64,000 bases of DNA from CAZYIW01 sp964647705 (GTDB taxonomy: Bacteria; Pseudomonadota; Gammaproteobacteria; PS1; Pseudothioglobaceae): positions 5,176-69,175 of the forward strand of contig CAZYIW010000003.1 in NCBI GenBank assembly GCA_964647705.1, read 5' to 3'. This document shows positions 52,599-62,860 of this stretch, piece by piece. The position numbers and the translations under genes were made by a program. How positions within the stretch are numbered: the first letter of the stretch is position 1; each line of letters opens with the position of its first letter. The notes under the pieces are model-generated. The model made no database searches. It saw only the letters and a list, made by a program, of their open reading frames with translations, and was not told the DNA's origin.

Positions 52599-53923
52599 TT
52601 AACCCCCTGAGGTATTAATTCAACCGTGTTCATTTGATGAAAATCGAGATATTTTTTTGCCATATTGGAAACCTGCAAGTGATCTACCTGATCCATCTTT
52701 TCCACATATTCAAACAAGGTTTCAACACCCAAACCAATTGTGGACAACATACCCAAATAATAAGACTGGGTAGAGATTTGATCCTGCTCAAAAACAAAGC
52801 CGGCTTCAATTTGTGCTTTGGTACGTCCAAGCTCTGGCTTGATGAGATGAGGTCGGGTGATTAACTCGCCAACTTGTGCTTTGATTGCGTCAATAACCTG
52901 TTTATTGTCTATGCCTTTGGCTGGAATAAAACTGATGGTAAATAGTGTGTCAAATTTGTCATACAAGCGATAACCCACACCAATGCTTGAGGCGATTTGT
53001 TTGTTACGAATAAGCCCCTTAGACAAACCATTGTCCAACACATAAGCCAACATTTCTAATTGGTAGGTTTCATCTTTATGGCTTGCTGTTTTTAAGCTGG
53101 GTACTGCAAAGCTCATCACATAAAAAGGCAATTCAGCTTTGAGTTTTAAAACCTTAGACTGCCCTGTCTTTAAAATAGATGGGCGTCTTGGATTCGATTC
53201 TATGGCCGGATTGTGATGATAATTGGCAAAATATTTTTTTGCCAAATTGATAACATTTTGCGCCTCAACATCGCCTACCACTACCAATGTTGCATTGTTC
53301 GGCGCATAAAAACGCTCATACCAATCTCTTAGATCGCTAAGGCTAATACTTTCAATATCCTTTTGAAAACCAATAACCGGTGAATGGTAAGCGCCGTTTT
53401 CATCATAAGAGATAAGACGCAGATTCTCATAGACTTTGGCATTGGGGTTGTCTTCTACACGCTGACGTCTCTCTTCAATCACCACTTGACGTTCTTTAGC
53501 CAACTCTGGGTTAGCAAAAGTTAAATTACGCATGCGATCGGCTTCCATTTTGATGGCCAGTTCCAATTTAGATTTGTGCATTTTTTGATAATAAGCAGTG
53601 AAATCTTTGGAAGTGAAGGCGTTGTCATCTCCGCCGTTTCTGGCAATAATCTCAGAGAACTCACCCGCTTTGTATTGTTTGGTACCTTTAAACATCATAT
53701 GTTCTAACAAATGCGAGATACCCGTAACAGGCTGTTTTTCATCACTGGCGCCTACGGCATACCACAGCTGAGAGATAAAAACTGGGGCACGGCGATCGGC
53801 CTTAACAACAATCTTTAGCCCGTTATCTAAAGTAGCTTGTGTAATGCTGTGTTTTTGTAAATCAAGCGCACTGGCAAATAAAGAGTGCCCCAAAGCAAAG
53901 AATAGTAAAATTAACGCTTTCAT
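52595..53923 (-). CDS. M16-family zinc peptidase, catalytic partner
   Basis: A 442-residue periplasmic M16 metalloprotease. It has a signal peptide (to about Ala19) and the inverted zinc motif HLLEH (His71, Glu74, His75) with the distal Glu in EERRQRVEDNPNA. With the inactive partner downstream it should form a heterodimer that degrades peptides. ATG 53923 gives the natural signal peptide; upstream extension to 53950 is rejected. Only 26 bases separate it from divergent ftsY. Confidence 0.92.
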   Translation of the reverse strand: MKALILLFFALGHSLFASALDLQKHSITQATLDNGLKIVVKADRRAPVFISQLWYAVGASDEKQPVTGISHLLEHMMFKGTKQYKAGEFSEIIARNGGDDNAFTSKDFTAYYQKMHKSKLELAIKMEADRMRNLTFANPELAKERQVVIEERRQRVEDNPNAKVYENLRLISYDENGAYHSPVIGFQKDIESISLSDLRDWYERFYAPNNATLVVVGDVEAQNVINLAKKYFANYHHNPAIESNPRRPSILKTGQSKVLKLKAELPFYVMSFAVPSLKTASHKDETYQLEMLAYVLDNGLSKGLIRNKQIASSIGVGYRLYDKFDTLFTISFIPAKGIDNKQVIDAIKAQVGELITRPHLIKPELGRTKAQIEAGFVFEQDQISTQSYYLGMLSTIGLGVETLFEYVEKMDQVDHLQVSNMAKKYLDFHQMNTVELIPQGVK

Positions 53924-53949
53924 ACAGATGTTAATTATAGAGAAAACCA

Positions 53950-54906
53950 TTGTTCAATTTTTTTAAAAAAAACAAATCTGACTCATTAGATACCCCAGAG
54001 AAAAAATCCGAATCTCTCAAACAACGACTGGTTAAATCCAGACAAAAACTGGGTGAAGGTCTATCGTCTTTATTGTTGGGTAAGAAAACCATTGATGAAG
54101 AATTGCTAGATGAGATAGAGACATTACTCATTAGTGCCGATGTGGGCATCAATACCACTGATAAAGTTTTAGAATCGGTAAGAAAAAATGCCTCTCGAAA
54201 AACACTAAAAGACACCGACGGTTTGTATTTGTTTCTCAAACAAGAACTGACCAAACTTTTAATTGAAGGTGAAACACTAAGCCTTCCTCAGGATAAAACG
54301 TTTGTGATTTTAGTAGTGGGTGTGAACGGCGCCGGTAAAACCACCACCATTGGCAAAATGGCAAAGGCCTTCCAAAACCAAGGAAAGTCTGTGATGCTCG
54401 CAGCCGGTGATACTTTTCGTGCAGCTGCTGTTGAGCAGTTAAAAATCTGGGGTCAGCGTAATGACATTGCCGTGGTAGCACAAAGCACTGGCGCTGATGC
54501 TGCCTCAGTTGTTTATGATGCTTACCAATCAGCAAAAGCCAAAAATATTGATATTTTGATTGCCGACACTGCAGGTCGTTTGCACACACAAGGTAATTTG
54601 ATGCAAGAACTGGAAAAAATCAAACGTGTGTTAAAAAAACACGATGAAGACGCTCCGCAAGAAACCATGCTCGTTATCGATGGTGGATCTGGACAAAACG
54701 CCATTAATCAAGCAAAAGAATTTAACAAAGCCATTGGTTTAAATAGTATTAGTATTACCAAATTAGATGGCACGGCCAAAGGTGGTGTTGTGTTTGCAAT
54801 CTGTGATGAGTTGAAATTACCTATTCGTTTCGTTGGTGTTGGTGAGGGTATTGAAGATTTAAGACCTTTTGTGGCAAAAAATTTTGTTGACGCGCTATTT
54901 GAATAG
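53950..54906 (+). CDS. ftsY: Signal recognition particle receptor FtsY
   Basis: FtsY docks SRP-ribosome complexes at the membrane. The 318 residues start at TTG (FNFFKKNKSDSLDTP) and contain the four-helix N domain and the GTPase motifs VGVNGAGKTTTIGK, AGDTFRAAAVEQL, IADTAGRLHT and ITKLDGTAKGGVV. The acidic A domain of E. coli FtsY is missing, as in many compact genomes. ftsE and ftsX do not follow. Confidence 0.97.
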   Translation: MFNFFKKNKSDSLDTPEKKSESLKQRLVKSRQKLGEGLSSLLLGKKTIDEELLDEIETLLISADVGINTTDKVLESVRKNASRKTLKDTDGLYLFLKQELTKLLIEGETLSLPQDKTFVILVVGVNGAGKTTTIGKMAKAFQNQGKSVMLAAGDTFRAAAVEQLKIWGQRNDIAVVAQSTGADAASVVYDAYQSAKAKNIDILIADTAGRLHTQGNLMQELEKIKRVLKKHDEDAPQETMLVIDGGSGQNAINQAKEFNKAIGLNSISITKLDGTAKGGVVFAICDELKLPIRFVGVGEGIEDLRPFVAKNFVDALFE

Positions 54907-54939
54907 CGTTATCATTTTGAACTCATTTAGGGGGTTTAT

Positions 54940-55446
54940 ATGCAAAAATTAGTTTTAACTTTATTTTCGTTATTATTCAGCTTCTCTGTTTTTGCTCAGA
55001 CCTCAGATCAATCTTTCTTTGATCAACACTTTAATGACTATGCTGAGAATACTGCCGATGCTCAAGATGCGGGCAAAGATGGGGTATTTTTATTCTTCTT
55101 TATGGATGACTGCCCTTTTTGCCAAAAAATGGAGCGCAGTGTTCTCACTCAAAAAGACGTGATCGATTATTTTAAAAAGCATTTTCTAAACTATAAAGTT
55201 GATACAGAATCAAGCATTGAAATGGTTGATTTTCAGGGTAACGACACCACTGAGAAAATTTTTTCCACAAGACATAATCTGGTTGGTGCCACACCGGTTT
55301 TGGCTTTTTTTGATTTAGAGGGTAATCGCGTGGTTAGACGCACCGGCTTTGCCAATAAAGATGAATTTTTACTATTGGCACGTTACATGGTAGACAAAGC
55401 CTATTTAAAAGAAAATTTTGTTCGATACAAGCGAAAAAATAGATGA
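54940..55446 (+). CDS. Periplasmic thioredoxin-fold protein
   Basis: A 168-residue thioredoxin-like protein with a signal peptide (to about Ala19) and a CPFC active site (Cys58, Cys61), then VGATPVLAFFDLEG with the cis-Pro loop. It resembles SoxW/DsbE-like thioredoxins of sulfur oxidisers. It overlaps the TolC-family gene by 4 bases and so belongs to a small operon with it and the mini-adaptor. A second paralogue is at 60 kb. Confidence 0.85.
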   Translation: MQKLVLTLFSLLFSFSVFAQTSDQSFFDQHFNDYAENTADAQDAGKDGVFLFFFMDDCPFCQKMERSVLTQKDVIDYFKKHFLNYKVDTESSIEMVDFQGNDTTEKIFSTRHNLVGATPVLAFFDLEGNRVVRRTGFANKDEFLLLARYMVDKAYLKENFVRYKRKNR

Positions 55447-56696
55447 AAAAACCCTTAATTATCGCCTTAGCTGCTGTGTCTGTTCATCTGCAGGCGCAAA
55501 CCCTACCAAACCCATTGACTTTGGGTCATGCATTAGAGGTTTCAAAAACACAAAACCTTTTACAAAAACAACAGCAAATTGATGTGGACTTATCCCAATC
55601 TCGCCTTGCTCAACTTGATGATGCCTACAAAACTCAGGCCAAGCTTGATTTTCAGTTGGCCAAGCGTGCTGAATTTAGTGATGGTACCAATAACTCGCAT
55701 GCTTTTTTGCACCTATCACAAGTCTTATTTGATCAAAACACCGAAATACAACAACACGATAAACAAAGTGCTTTAGCCACTGAGAAATTTAAGCTCAAAC
55801 AACTCCAAACAGAAAAACAAGTTGCTGTTATGCGCGCTTTTTTTGATGTGGTTCTGGCCGATATGCGGTATGAGACAATATTAGAAGAATTGGCGATTTC
55901 TGCCATTCGAGAGGGTCGCATCAGGGATGATTATGATATGCAATATGCCTCAGAAGTGGCTTTGCTTGAAAAACAAACTCAAACACAAATCAATGTTGGC
56001 AAACGTATTGAAGCAGAAGCCGAGCAAATTACAACGCGTGCAAAGCTTGCACAAGTGTTAGGCATTGCCTATGAAAACAGGCCCGATGATTTAGTCAAAC
56101 CCAGTTTTAAGCATTTATTTGATAAACAGCTTGATGAATTTGAGGCTTGGCAAGCTAAGTTACTAAAGAAAAACCCAGATCTATTGGATATGGAGCGAGT
56201 ACTGGCCAGCTTGAAAAAACAAAGACAAGATGAACTGGACAACCGAGAAATTCTAATCAGTTCCAATGCCAGATTGGGTGAGCAGGGTTATCAACGAGAT
56301 AAAAATGGCAAATGGCGATTGGGTCTTAACTTGAGTATGCCTTTAGGGCAGAGCGATAAACAAAAAAGAAAAGTGGCCGAGTTGGCATTGAACATTAAAA
56401 AACAACAACTGGCCATAGAACAATTTAGAGAAAAAATCAACCAACAAGCTTTAGCATATTGGCTTAAATTAAGAACACTTAAACAACTGAACAAATCTTT
56501 GGTCATTGAATTGGACTATCGTGATCTTTATCTTGAAAAGGCGCGTGCCAATTATGAGATGCAAATCAAAAGTGACATTGGTTTCGCGATGACTAATTAC
56601 ACCGACAGTGAATGGAAGTTGGCTAAAAATGAATTTGATTACGTAATCACATTGGCTAAGCTTAAACAATTAGTAGGAGAAGAACATGAACTTTAA
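55443..56696 (+). CDS. TolC-family outer-membrane protein
   Basis: A 417-residue protein with a signal peptide (to about Ala18) and long helices in two repeats, with the family NPLTLGHALEVSKTQN start and QVLFDQNTEIQQHDKQSAL. TolC proteins form the outer-membrane duct of type I secretion and efflux. It overlaps the adaptor gene by 11 bases, but no inner-membrane pump or ABC transporter is nearby. Confidence 0.85.
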   Translation: MKKPLIIALAAVSVHLQAQTLPNPLTLGHALEVSKTQNLLQKQQQIDVDLSQSRLAQLDDAYKTQAKLDFQLAKRAEFSDGTNNSHAFLHLSQVLFDQNTEIQQHDKQSALATEKFKLKQLQTEKQVAVMRAFFDVVLADMRYETILEELAISAIREGRIRDDYDMQYASEVALLEKQTQTQINVGKRIEAEAEQITTRAKLAQVLGIAYENRPDDLVKPSFKHLFDKQLDEFEAWQAKLLKKNPDLLDMERVLASLKKQRQDELDNREILISSNARLGEQGYQRDKNGKWRLGLNLSMPLGQSDKQKRKVAELALNIKKQQLAIEQFREKINQQALAYWLKLRTLKQLNKSLVIELDYRDLYLEKARANYEMQIKSDIGFAMTNYTDSEWKLAKNEFDYVITLAKLKQLVGEEHEL

Positions 56697-57165
56697 ATCG
56701 ATTATCTTTTGGACAATGCTCTTGCCCACTTATGCACTAGGATTGGAGGTTTATCCTCAAGTATCAGGCACTATCACCTCAATTAAATCAATTGGCGATA
56801 CCATCAATACAGGCGATGTCATAGCGCAGATTGATAACCGCCAAGCCAAACTTGATCTTAAACACCTAGAAGTGTTGCAAAGTGTAAAGCAACAAGAATT
56901 TGACGATAAAAAATTAGAGCTTCAACAAACCCAAGAATTATATGACCGTATGGTCTCATCACTGCGCGATTTAGATTTAGCAAAAATGGCATTTGACAAA
57001 GCCAAAAGAGAGCTCGATGCACACAACCTCAAGATTGAGATTGCAAAAATAGAGCTGGAAAAATACACAATTAAATCGCCCATTTCGGGCACTGTTAAGG
57101 CATTACCAAATGCCCGAAACGTGGTTAGTAAGTGTGCACCCAAAGTGCTAATGATAGTTGAATAA
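56686..57165 (+). CDS. Minimal HlyD/MFP-like periplasmic adaptor
   Basis: A 159-residue exported protein with a signal peptide (to about Gly19), a first half-lipoyl motif (VYPQVSGTITSIKSIGD, NTGDVIAQID), a helical hairpin (about 50-125) and a second half-lipoyl motif (YTIKSPISGTVKALP). It stops directly after, so the beta-barrel and membrane-proximal domains of normal 350-450-residue adaptors are missing. The stop is clean and no continuation is seen in another frame, so it looks like a genuine short form. Confidence 0.8.
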   Translation: MNFKSIIFWTMLLPTYALGLEVYPQVSGTITSIKSIGDTINTGDVIAQIDNRQAKLDLKHLEVLQSVKQQEFDDKKLELQQTQELYDRMVSSLRDLDLAKMAFDKAKRELDAHNLKIEIAKIELEKYTIKSPISGTVKALPNARNVVSKCAPKVLMIVE

Positions 57166-57167
57166 AC

Positions 57168-58154
57168 TCACTCGTTAGTAATTACCATTTTGCCAATCAT
57201 AGATCCTTTTTCAATCAGCTCATGTGCTTGATTGATGTTGTCTATATTAATTGGACTTAAGATTTGCCCTAGCGTGGTTTGAATCTCACCAGCATCAACC
57301 AAAGATGCTACTTTTTCTAAAATCTCATGTTGTTTGATCATGTCATCGGTTTTAAACATGGGGCGTGCAAACATAAACTCCCAAACAAAACCCGCACTTT
57401 TGTTTTTTAGCAAATTCAAATCATAATCTCGCCCAGCAGTAGGCAATACACAAATCAAACCTTGTGGTGCTATCAGCTCTGCCATGGTTTCAAAATAAAT
57501 ATCTGGATGCCCCATACACAGAATAAAATTAGGTACTTTAAGGTTTTTTTCTTGAAATTGCGAAGGCAGGTCTTTGTGATCAAAAACCACATCTGCACCC
57601 ATCTTTTTACACCAATCTTGACTCTCACTGCGTGAAGCAGTTGCCACTACTTTCATGCCGATGACTTTTTTTGCCAGTTGCGTGGCAATTGAACCCACAC
57701 CGCCTGCAGCACCAATAAGCAATAATGTTTTGTCTTTGTCGTTTTGCCCAAGCCGTAAACGATCAAACAACGACTCCCATGCGGTGATTGCTGTTAGTGG
57801 CAGTGCAGCAGACTGATTGAAATCTAATGATTTTGGTTTGTGTCCCACAATACGCTCATCAACCAGTTGGTGTGTGGCGTTTGAACCCTCACGCGTTACA
57901 TCTCCAGCATAGAACACTTGATCTCCAGTCTTGAACTGGGTCACCTTATCACCCACTGCCACCACCACACCACTGGCATCATAGCCTAGTACTTTGGATG
58001 TTTTATCTTCTGGAGCAATGGTTTGACGTATTTTGGTGTCAATTGGGTTAACAGAGATTGCCTTTATCTCAACCAGTAAATCAAAGCCCTTTGGCAATGG
58101 CGTATTGTGATTACTTTGAATGAACTCTGTGCCATTAAAAGCAATAGATTGCAT
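57168..58154 (-). CDS. Zinc-independent quinone oxidoreductase-like alcohol dehydrogenase
   Basis: A 328-residue MDR-superfamily enzyme, with an N-terminal GroES-like domain (AISVNPIDTKIR, VLGYDASGVVVAVGD) and a Rossmann domain (LIGAAGGVGSIATQLAK). The zinc-binding Cys and His residues of alcohol dehydrogenases are not seen, which is typical of quinone oxidoreductases using NADPH. ATG 58154 is preferred: homologues start at this residue and the upstream stop TAG lies one base before it. Confidence 0.88.
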   Translation of the reverse strand: MQSIAFNGTEFIQSNHNTPLPKGFDLLVEIKAISVNPIDTKIRQTIAPEDKTSKVLGYDASGVVVAVGDKVTQFKTGDQVFYAGDVTREGSNATHQLVDERIVGHKPKSLDFNQSAALPLTAITAWESLFDRLRLGQNDKDKTLLLIGAAGGVGSIATQLAKKVIGMKVVATASRSESQDWCKKMGADVVFDHKDLPSQFQEKNLKVPNFILCMGHPDIYFETMAELIAPQGLICVLPTAGRDYDLNLLKNKSAGFVWEFMFARPMFKTDDMIKQHEILEKVASLVDAGEIQTTLGQILSPINIDNINQAHELIEKGSMIGKMVITNE

Positions 58155-58155
58155 G

Positions 58156-58836
58156 CTATCGACGGGTGTTTTGTTCAATACGAAACATGACTAACATCAT
58201 TACAAACATAATAAAAATACCCAGTAAGCCAAAGGCCATACCTAATGTCATATAGCCTGTTGCACGCTGGTTTTGTATGTTATTCATCTCAATTAGATTA
58301 GCCTGAGTTTGTTGCTCAACTTGTAGGGCAAACTCTTTATCGTGCCACTTAATAAAATCATCAATGTTGGTTTTATCGCCGCCCACATTCACCAATTGTC
58401 TGGTGAGTTTTGCCAATGATTGTGCATAAGACAATTGCAGATCTTGTTTATAAGGATTAGATTTAATCTTAATCAAAATTTTTACTTTTTGTGCCATGCC
58501 ATCCTTATTAATCACTTCATCTGGCAATTGTGATAAATTTTTAACAATTTGATCAACCGATTGTTCAAAGGCTTTATCAAATTCGTTGTTGTCTTTATTT
58601 GTATCCAAAGACTGTTGTATTTTTTGTTCTTCTGGCAAGTCATTTTCAGCGCTAATAGGATTTTGGTAATCAGCCAGTTTGATAATCGGTGGTTCAATCT
58701 CATCGTTGGCCTCAGCCATAATATTCTCATAGCTGATATAAGCAAAAATAACCACTGCTATGAATGCCGCAATGGCAAAAGTTAAACTGATTTTTTGCAC
58801 AATGGCAAAAAAACCTCTTTCAATAAATCGTTGCAT
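58156..58836 (-). CDS. Two-helix membrane protein with a periplasmic helical domain
   Basis: Not recognised. The 226 residues have an N-terminal helix (about 14-34), a long polar, probably periplasmic, helical region (about 40-190) and a second membrane helix near the end (about 196-216). It follows phhB after 3 bases and precedes the oxidoreductase by 1 base. The layout resembles proteins that span the periplasmic side as scaffold, but no role can be assigned. Confidence 0.7.
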   Translation of the reverse strand: MQRFIERGFFAIVQKISLTFAIAAFIAVVIFAYISYENIMAEANDEIEPPIIKLADYQNPISAENDLPEEQKIQQSLDTNKDNNEFDKAFEQSVDQIVKNLSQLPDEVINKDGMAQKVKILIKIKSNPYKQDLQLSYAQSLAKLTRQLVNVGGDKTNIDDFIKWHDKEFALQVEQQTQANLIEMNNIQNQRATGYMTLGMAFGLLGIFIMFVMMLVMFRIEQNTRR

Positions 58837-58839
58837 TGT

Positions 58840-59130
58840 CTATCCTGTTGTTTTAATTTTTTCGAAAATTTGGCTGATTTGGGTTGCCAGTGTCACATCA
58901 AGTTGGGTAATTCTCCCCTCGCTGTGAGTAATCAAATCAATTGATACGGTTTTGTAAACATTAGACCACTCAGGGTGGTGATTCATCTTCTCTGCCACAA
59001 TGGCCACTTGCGCCATAAAACCAAATGCTTGAGTAAAATCAGACAAAGTAAAGTCTTGGTGTAATTTTCCATCTTCGATACTCCAGCCGCTCAGTTGTTC
59101 GAGTGTATTTGGATCGATTGTTGTCATCAT
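58840..59130 (-). CDS. phhB: Pterin-4a-carbinolamine dehydratase
   Basis: A 96-residue PCD/DCoH protein, which dehydrates 4a-hydroxytetrahydrobiopterin. It contains the active-site motif [20 protein letters not shown] with the following His, and ends in a short helix. Aromatic amino-acid hydroxylase, its classical partner, is not in the window; related proteins also act in molybdopterin metabolism. The ATG abuts the hemC stop (TAAATG). Confidence 0.92.
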   Translation of the reverse strand: MMTTIDPNTLEQLSGWSIEDGKLHQDFTLSDFTQAFGFMAQVAIVAEKMNHHPEWSNVYKTVSIDLITHSEGRITQLDVTLATQISQIFEKIKTTG

Positions 59131-60045
59131 TTAACCCTGCAGTATTTCTTTGGCGCCAAGATTTAACATCTTTTCAGCCAATTCAGTGCCCAGTGTCTCA
59201 GCCTGTACTCTATCGCCAATAATCGTCTCTTTAATCATTTTTCCAGAGTCAATATTACCAACCATCCCTGTGAGCTCGATTTGATCGCCATCCAAAGTGG
59301 CAAAACCGGCAATCGGCACCGAACACCCTCCTTCTAGGCGTGTATTCATGGCCCTTTCAGCCAAAACTCTGTCGGTGGTGTCTTTGTCAATCAGTGGTTT
59401 AATGAGATCTCTCACAACCTCATCTTGTGCTCTGATTTCGATACCCACCGCGCCTTGACCAACTGCAGGCAAAGAAAGATTTGCTGGTATTTGCTGCTTA
59501 ATACGATGCTCAAAACCCAAACGAATTAGCCCAGCACAAGCAAGAATGATTGCGTCATATTCGCCATCATCAAGCTTTTTAAGTCGGGTATTGACATTAC
59601 CTCGTAAATCCAAAATCTGCAAATCATCTCGCTTGTGTTTAAGCTGCACGATACGACGCATTGAACAAGTCCCTACACGCGCACCTTGTGGCAAATCTTC
59701 GATACTTTGATAATGGTTGGAAACAAAGGCATCGAATGGGTTTTCACGCTCAAGTATGGCCCCTAATTCAAAACCTTGCGGAATCTCATAAGGCACATCT
59801 TTCATTGAATGCACTGCAATATCGGCCTTGCCTTCTAACATACCCACTTCAAGCTCTTTGATAAACAAGCCTTTACCACCAATTTTTGACAAAGGAGAAT
59901 TTAGAATTTGATCACCTTGTGTGCTCATCTTAACCAGCTCAACCTTTAGCTCAGGATGGACTTTTTCTAAGCGCGACTGAACATGCTCTGCTTGCCATAA
60001 AGCAAGCGGGCTTTTGCGTGTTGCAATTTTCAAGGTTTTATTCAT
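59131..60045 (-). CDS. hemC: Hydroxymethylbilane synthase
   Basis: HemC joins four porphobilinogen units to hydroxymethylbilane. The 304 residues contain [27 protein letters not shown], and the cofactor-binding Cys in [13 protein letters not shown]. hemD, which often follows, is replaced by phhB. Its ATG and the divergent thioredoxin ATG are only 23 bases apart. Confidence 0.97.
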   Translation of the reverse strand: MNKTLKIATRKSPLALWQAEHVQSRLEKVHPELKVELVKMSTQGDQILNSPLSKIGGKGLFIKELEVGMLEGKADIAVHSMKDVPYEIPQGFELGAILERENPFDAFVSNHYQSIEDLPQGARVGTCSMRRIVQLKHKRDDLQILDLRGNVNTRLKKLDDGEYDAIILACAGLIRLGFEHRIKQQIPANLSLPAVGQGAVGIEIRAQDEVVRDLIKPLIDKDTTDRVLAERAMNTRLEGGCSVPIAGFATLDGDQIELTGMVGNIDSGKMIKETIIGDRVQAETLGTELAEKMLNLGAKEILQG

Positions 60046-60068
60046 AGTTTGAGATTAAAATAAGGCGA

Positions 60069-60548
60069 ATGATTCGGTTCTATCTATTGCTTTTTACGCT
60101 ATTTGCTTCCCCAATTTTTGCGGATGAATTGACCTTGCCTCCGGCAAAAGATTTTTTCATGGACGCACAACAAGTTTGGAAAAATAAAACTCCCATTTTA
60201 ATAATGTTTTCAATTCCTGATTGTGCATTCTGCAAAAAAGTTAAGGAAGATGTCATCTCTCCTATGGCAGAGTTGAAAGAATATAACGATAAAATTATCA
60301 TTCGCCATATTGATGCCAATAGTTTTGATGAGGTGAACAATTTTTTTAATGAAGAGGTCTCACACAACGAATTTGCTTTTAACTATGCTGTTAGCTTTTT
60401 TCCTACCGTTATATTGGTCGATCAATACGGCTCCACATTAGACAAAGTAATAGGCGTTGTAAATGAAGATTATTATTGGACTGACTTAGATAAAGTAATT
60501 GATAAGTCAATAAACAAACTTAAAAAACAGATGGATGCTAAACTATGA
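60069..60548 (+). CDS. Periplasmic thioredoxin-fold protein, second copy
   Basis: A 159-residue exported thioredoxin-like protein with a signal peptide (to about Ala18) and the active site CAFC (Cys52, Cys55) in [14 protein letters not shown], then a cis-Pro loop in [14 protein letters not shown]. It differs from the copy at 54940 in lacking the CPFC dipeptide. The end overlaps argH by 4 bases. Confidence 0.83.
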   Translation: MIRFYLLLFTLFASPIFADELTLPPAKDFFMDAQQVWKNKTPILIMFSIPDCAFCKKVKEDVISPMAELKEYNDKIIIRHIDANSFDEVNNFFNEEVSHNEFAFNYAVSFFPTVILVDQYGSTLDKVIGVVNEDYYWTDLDKVIDKSINKLKKQMDAKL

Positions 60549-61930
60549 CTATGAAAACTAATCAATCTTGGGGTGGGCGCTTTTCACAGCCAACCGATGA
60601 ATTTGTCAAAATTTTTGGTGCATCAGTGTTTTTTGACAAAATCCTCGCCCCTTACGACATTCAAGGCTCTATTGCTCACGCAACAATGTTGGGTGAGGTA
60701 GGTATTATTACTCAAAAGGACGTTAAAAAAATTACTAAAGGTCTCGAGCAAGTCTTATCAGAAATTGAAAGTGGAGATTTTAATTGGTCGGCTGATCTTG
60801 AAGATGTGCACATGAACATTGAAGCGCGTTTGGTTGAGATTTGTGGTGATGCTGGCAAAAAACTCCACACGGGTCGCTCACGAAACGACCAAGTCGCCAC
60901 CGATGTGCGTCTTTATTTGCGTGATCAAATCGACACCATTGCCAATGAACTTAAACGTCTACAATTGGCTCTTTTGGACTTAGCTGAGCAAGAGGCAAGT
61001 ACCATCATGCCTGGCTTTACCCATTTACAAGCTGCACAACCGATTAGCTTTGGCCATCATATGATGGCTTATTTTGAAATGCTCTCACGTGATGCATCTC
61101 GCCTTGTACAGGTTCGTCAACGCACTAATGTGATGCCACTTGGTAGTGCTGCTTTGGCTGGTACTACTTATCCGATTAACCGTGAACGTAGCGCAGAGTT
61201 ATTAGGCTTTGATCATGCGAGTGCCAACTCATTAGACGCGGTCAGTGATCGAGATTTTGCCATTGAATTTTTAGCAACCAGTAGCATGATTATGATGCAT
61301 CTGTCACGCTTTTCAGAAGAGTTGATTCTGTGGTCCTCAGCACAATTTGATTTTGTAGAGCTTTCTGATAGTTTTTGCACCGGTTCTTCCATCATGCCGC
61401 AAAAGAAAAATCCCGATGTACCAGAATTGATTCGTGGAAAAACTGCGCGTGTTTACGGCAACTTAAATGCTTTATTAACTTTGATGAAATCACAACCACT
61501 GGCTTACAACAAAGACAATCAAGAAGACAAAGAACCTTTATTTGACACGGTCAATACGCTTGGGGCTTGTTTGCGTGTGTTTGCTGACATGGTGCCCAAC
61601 ATTGAAGTCAAACGTGACAACCTCTATCGCTCGTGCAAAAAAGGCTACACCACTGCCACAGATTTGGCCGATTACTTGGTGCAAAAAGGCAAACCTTTTC
61701 GTGATGCACACGAAGTGGTTGGTAAGGCCGTTTCATATGGCATTGAACACCAAAAAGATTTATCAGAGATGGATTTATCCGAACTTCAAGTATTTGATCA
61801 AAGCATTGAAAATGATGTGTTTGATGTGTTGTCATTGGAAGGTTCACTGTGTGCACGTAACCACATAGGCGGTACCGCGCCAGAACAGGTTAAAAAAGCC
61901 ATTCAAAATGCCAGAGATTCACTTAGCTAA
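60545..61930 (+). CDS. argH: Argininosuccinate lyase
   Basis: ArgH cleaves argininosuccinate to arginine and fumarate. The 461 residues contain [36 protein letters not shown] and the signature [19 protein letters not shown] with the flexible catalytic-Ser loop. ATG 60545 overlaps the thioredoxin stop; ATG 60551 is an alternative. argG is not in the window. Confidence 0.97.
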   Translation: MTMKTNQSWGGRFSQPTDEFVKIFGASVFFDKILAPYDIQGSIAHATMLGEVGIITQKDVKKITKGLEQVLSEIESGDFNWSADLEDVHMNIEARLVEICGDAGKKLHTGRSRNDQVATDVRLYLRDQIDTIANELKRLQLALLDLAEQEASTIMPGFTHLQAAQPISFGHHMMAYFEMLSRDASRLVQVRQRTNVMPLGSAALAGTTYPINRERSAELLGFDHASANSLDAVSDRDFAIEFLATSSMIMMHLSRFSEELILWSSAQFDFVELSDSFCTGSSIMPQKKNPDVPELIRGKTARVYGNLNALLTLMKSQPLAYNKDNQEDKEPLFDTVNTLGACLRVFADMVPNIEVKRDNLYRSCKKGYTTATDLADYLVQKGKPFRDAHEVVGKAVSYGIEHQKDLSEMDLSELQVFDQSIENDVFDVLSLEGSLCARNHIGGTAPEQVKKAIQNARDSLS

Positions 61931-62860
61931 ATGCGCATTATTTTCGCAGGCACTCCGGACTTTGCCACCCATGTCCTTCAACGGATTATTTCTTCCAACC
62001 ATGAAATTGTTGGCGTTTTCTGTCAGCCCGATCGCCCAAAAGGCCGTGGTAAAGTTCTAACACCCTGCTCCGTTAAAATCGAAGCTGAAGCGCACAATTT
62101 AGAAATCTTTCAGCCATTGAGTCTAAAAGATGGTGATATCCAGGCAGAGATCAAAAACCTTCAGGCGGATGTAATGGTGGTGGTCGCTTATGGGCAAATA
62201 CTACCCAAAACAGTGCTGGATATACCCAAATACGGTTGCCTAAATATTCATGCATCACTATTGCCCAGATGGCGAGGCGCTGCCCCTATCCAGCGTGCAA
62301 TACTTGCAGGGGATAAAACCACAGGTGTTGGCATTATGCAAATGGATGAGGGATTAGATACAGGCGATGTACTTTTGGAAAAATCACTCAATATTTCAGA
62401 TAATGACACTGCACAAACACTCCATGACAAACTGGCCAATCTAGGCGCTGATGCCATTAATGAGGCTTTAAACAACCTTGCAACCCTCAAACCCACGCCA
62501 CAAAGTAGCGATGGCATTACTTATGCGCAAAAACTCAGCAAAGGTGAGGCATGGATAGATTGGAGTGAATCTGCTGTAAAAATCAATCAACAAATTCGTG
62601 CGTTCAACCCTTACCCCATTGCACAAACCCATGCAACGAGCAACAAATTTGAGTCTAAGGTGCTTCGAATACTCTCAGCAAATCCTATCGGTAAGACTTA
62701 TAATCAAAAACCAGGCGAAGTCATTGACTGTACAAAAGGTGAATGCCTAATTGCCACCGGTGATGGTGCATTGAGTTTAGAGACAGTGCAGTTGGCTGGA
62801 AAAAAAGCAATTAGTATCAAAGATTTCAACAACGCTTATCAATTAACTAGACTGGAATAG
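61931..62860 (+). CDS. fmt: Methionyl-tRNA formyltransferase
   Basis: Fmt formylates Met-tRNA-fMet. The 309 residues contain MRIIFAGTPDFATHVL, the catalytic Asn-His-Asp region LNIHASLLPRWRGAAPIQRA with EGLDTGDVLL, and a C-terminal OB-like domain. It abuts argH directly, and the usual partner def is absent. Confidence 0.97.
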   Translation: MRIIFAGTPDFATHVLQRIISSNHEIVGVFCQPDRPKGRGKVLTPCSVKIEAEAHNLEIFQPLSLKDGDIQAEIKNLQADVMVVVAYGQILPKTVLDIPKYGCLNIHASLLPRWRGAAPIQRAILAGDKTTGVGIMQMDEGLDTGDVLLEKSLNISDNDTAQTLHDKLANLGADAINEALNNLATLKPTPQSSDGITYAQKLSKGEAWIDWSESAVKINQQIRAFNPYPIAQTHATSNKFESKVLRILSANPIGKTYNQKPGEVIDCTKGECLIATGDGALSLETVQLAGKKAISIKDFNNAYQLTRLE

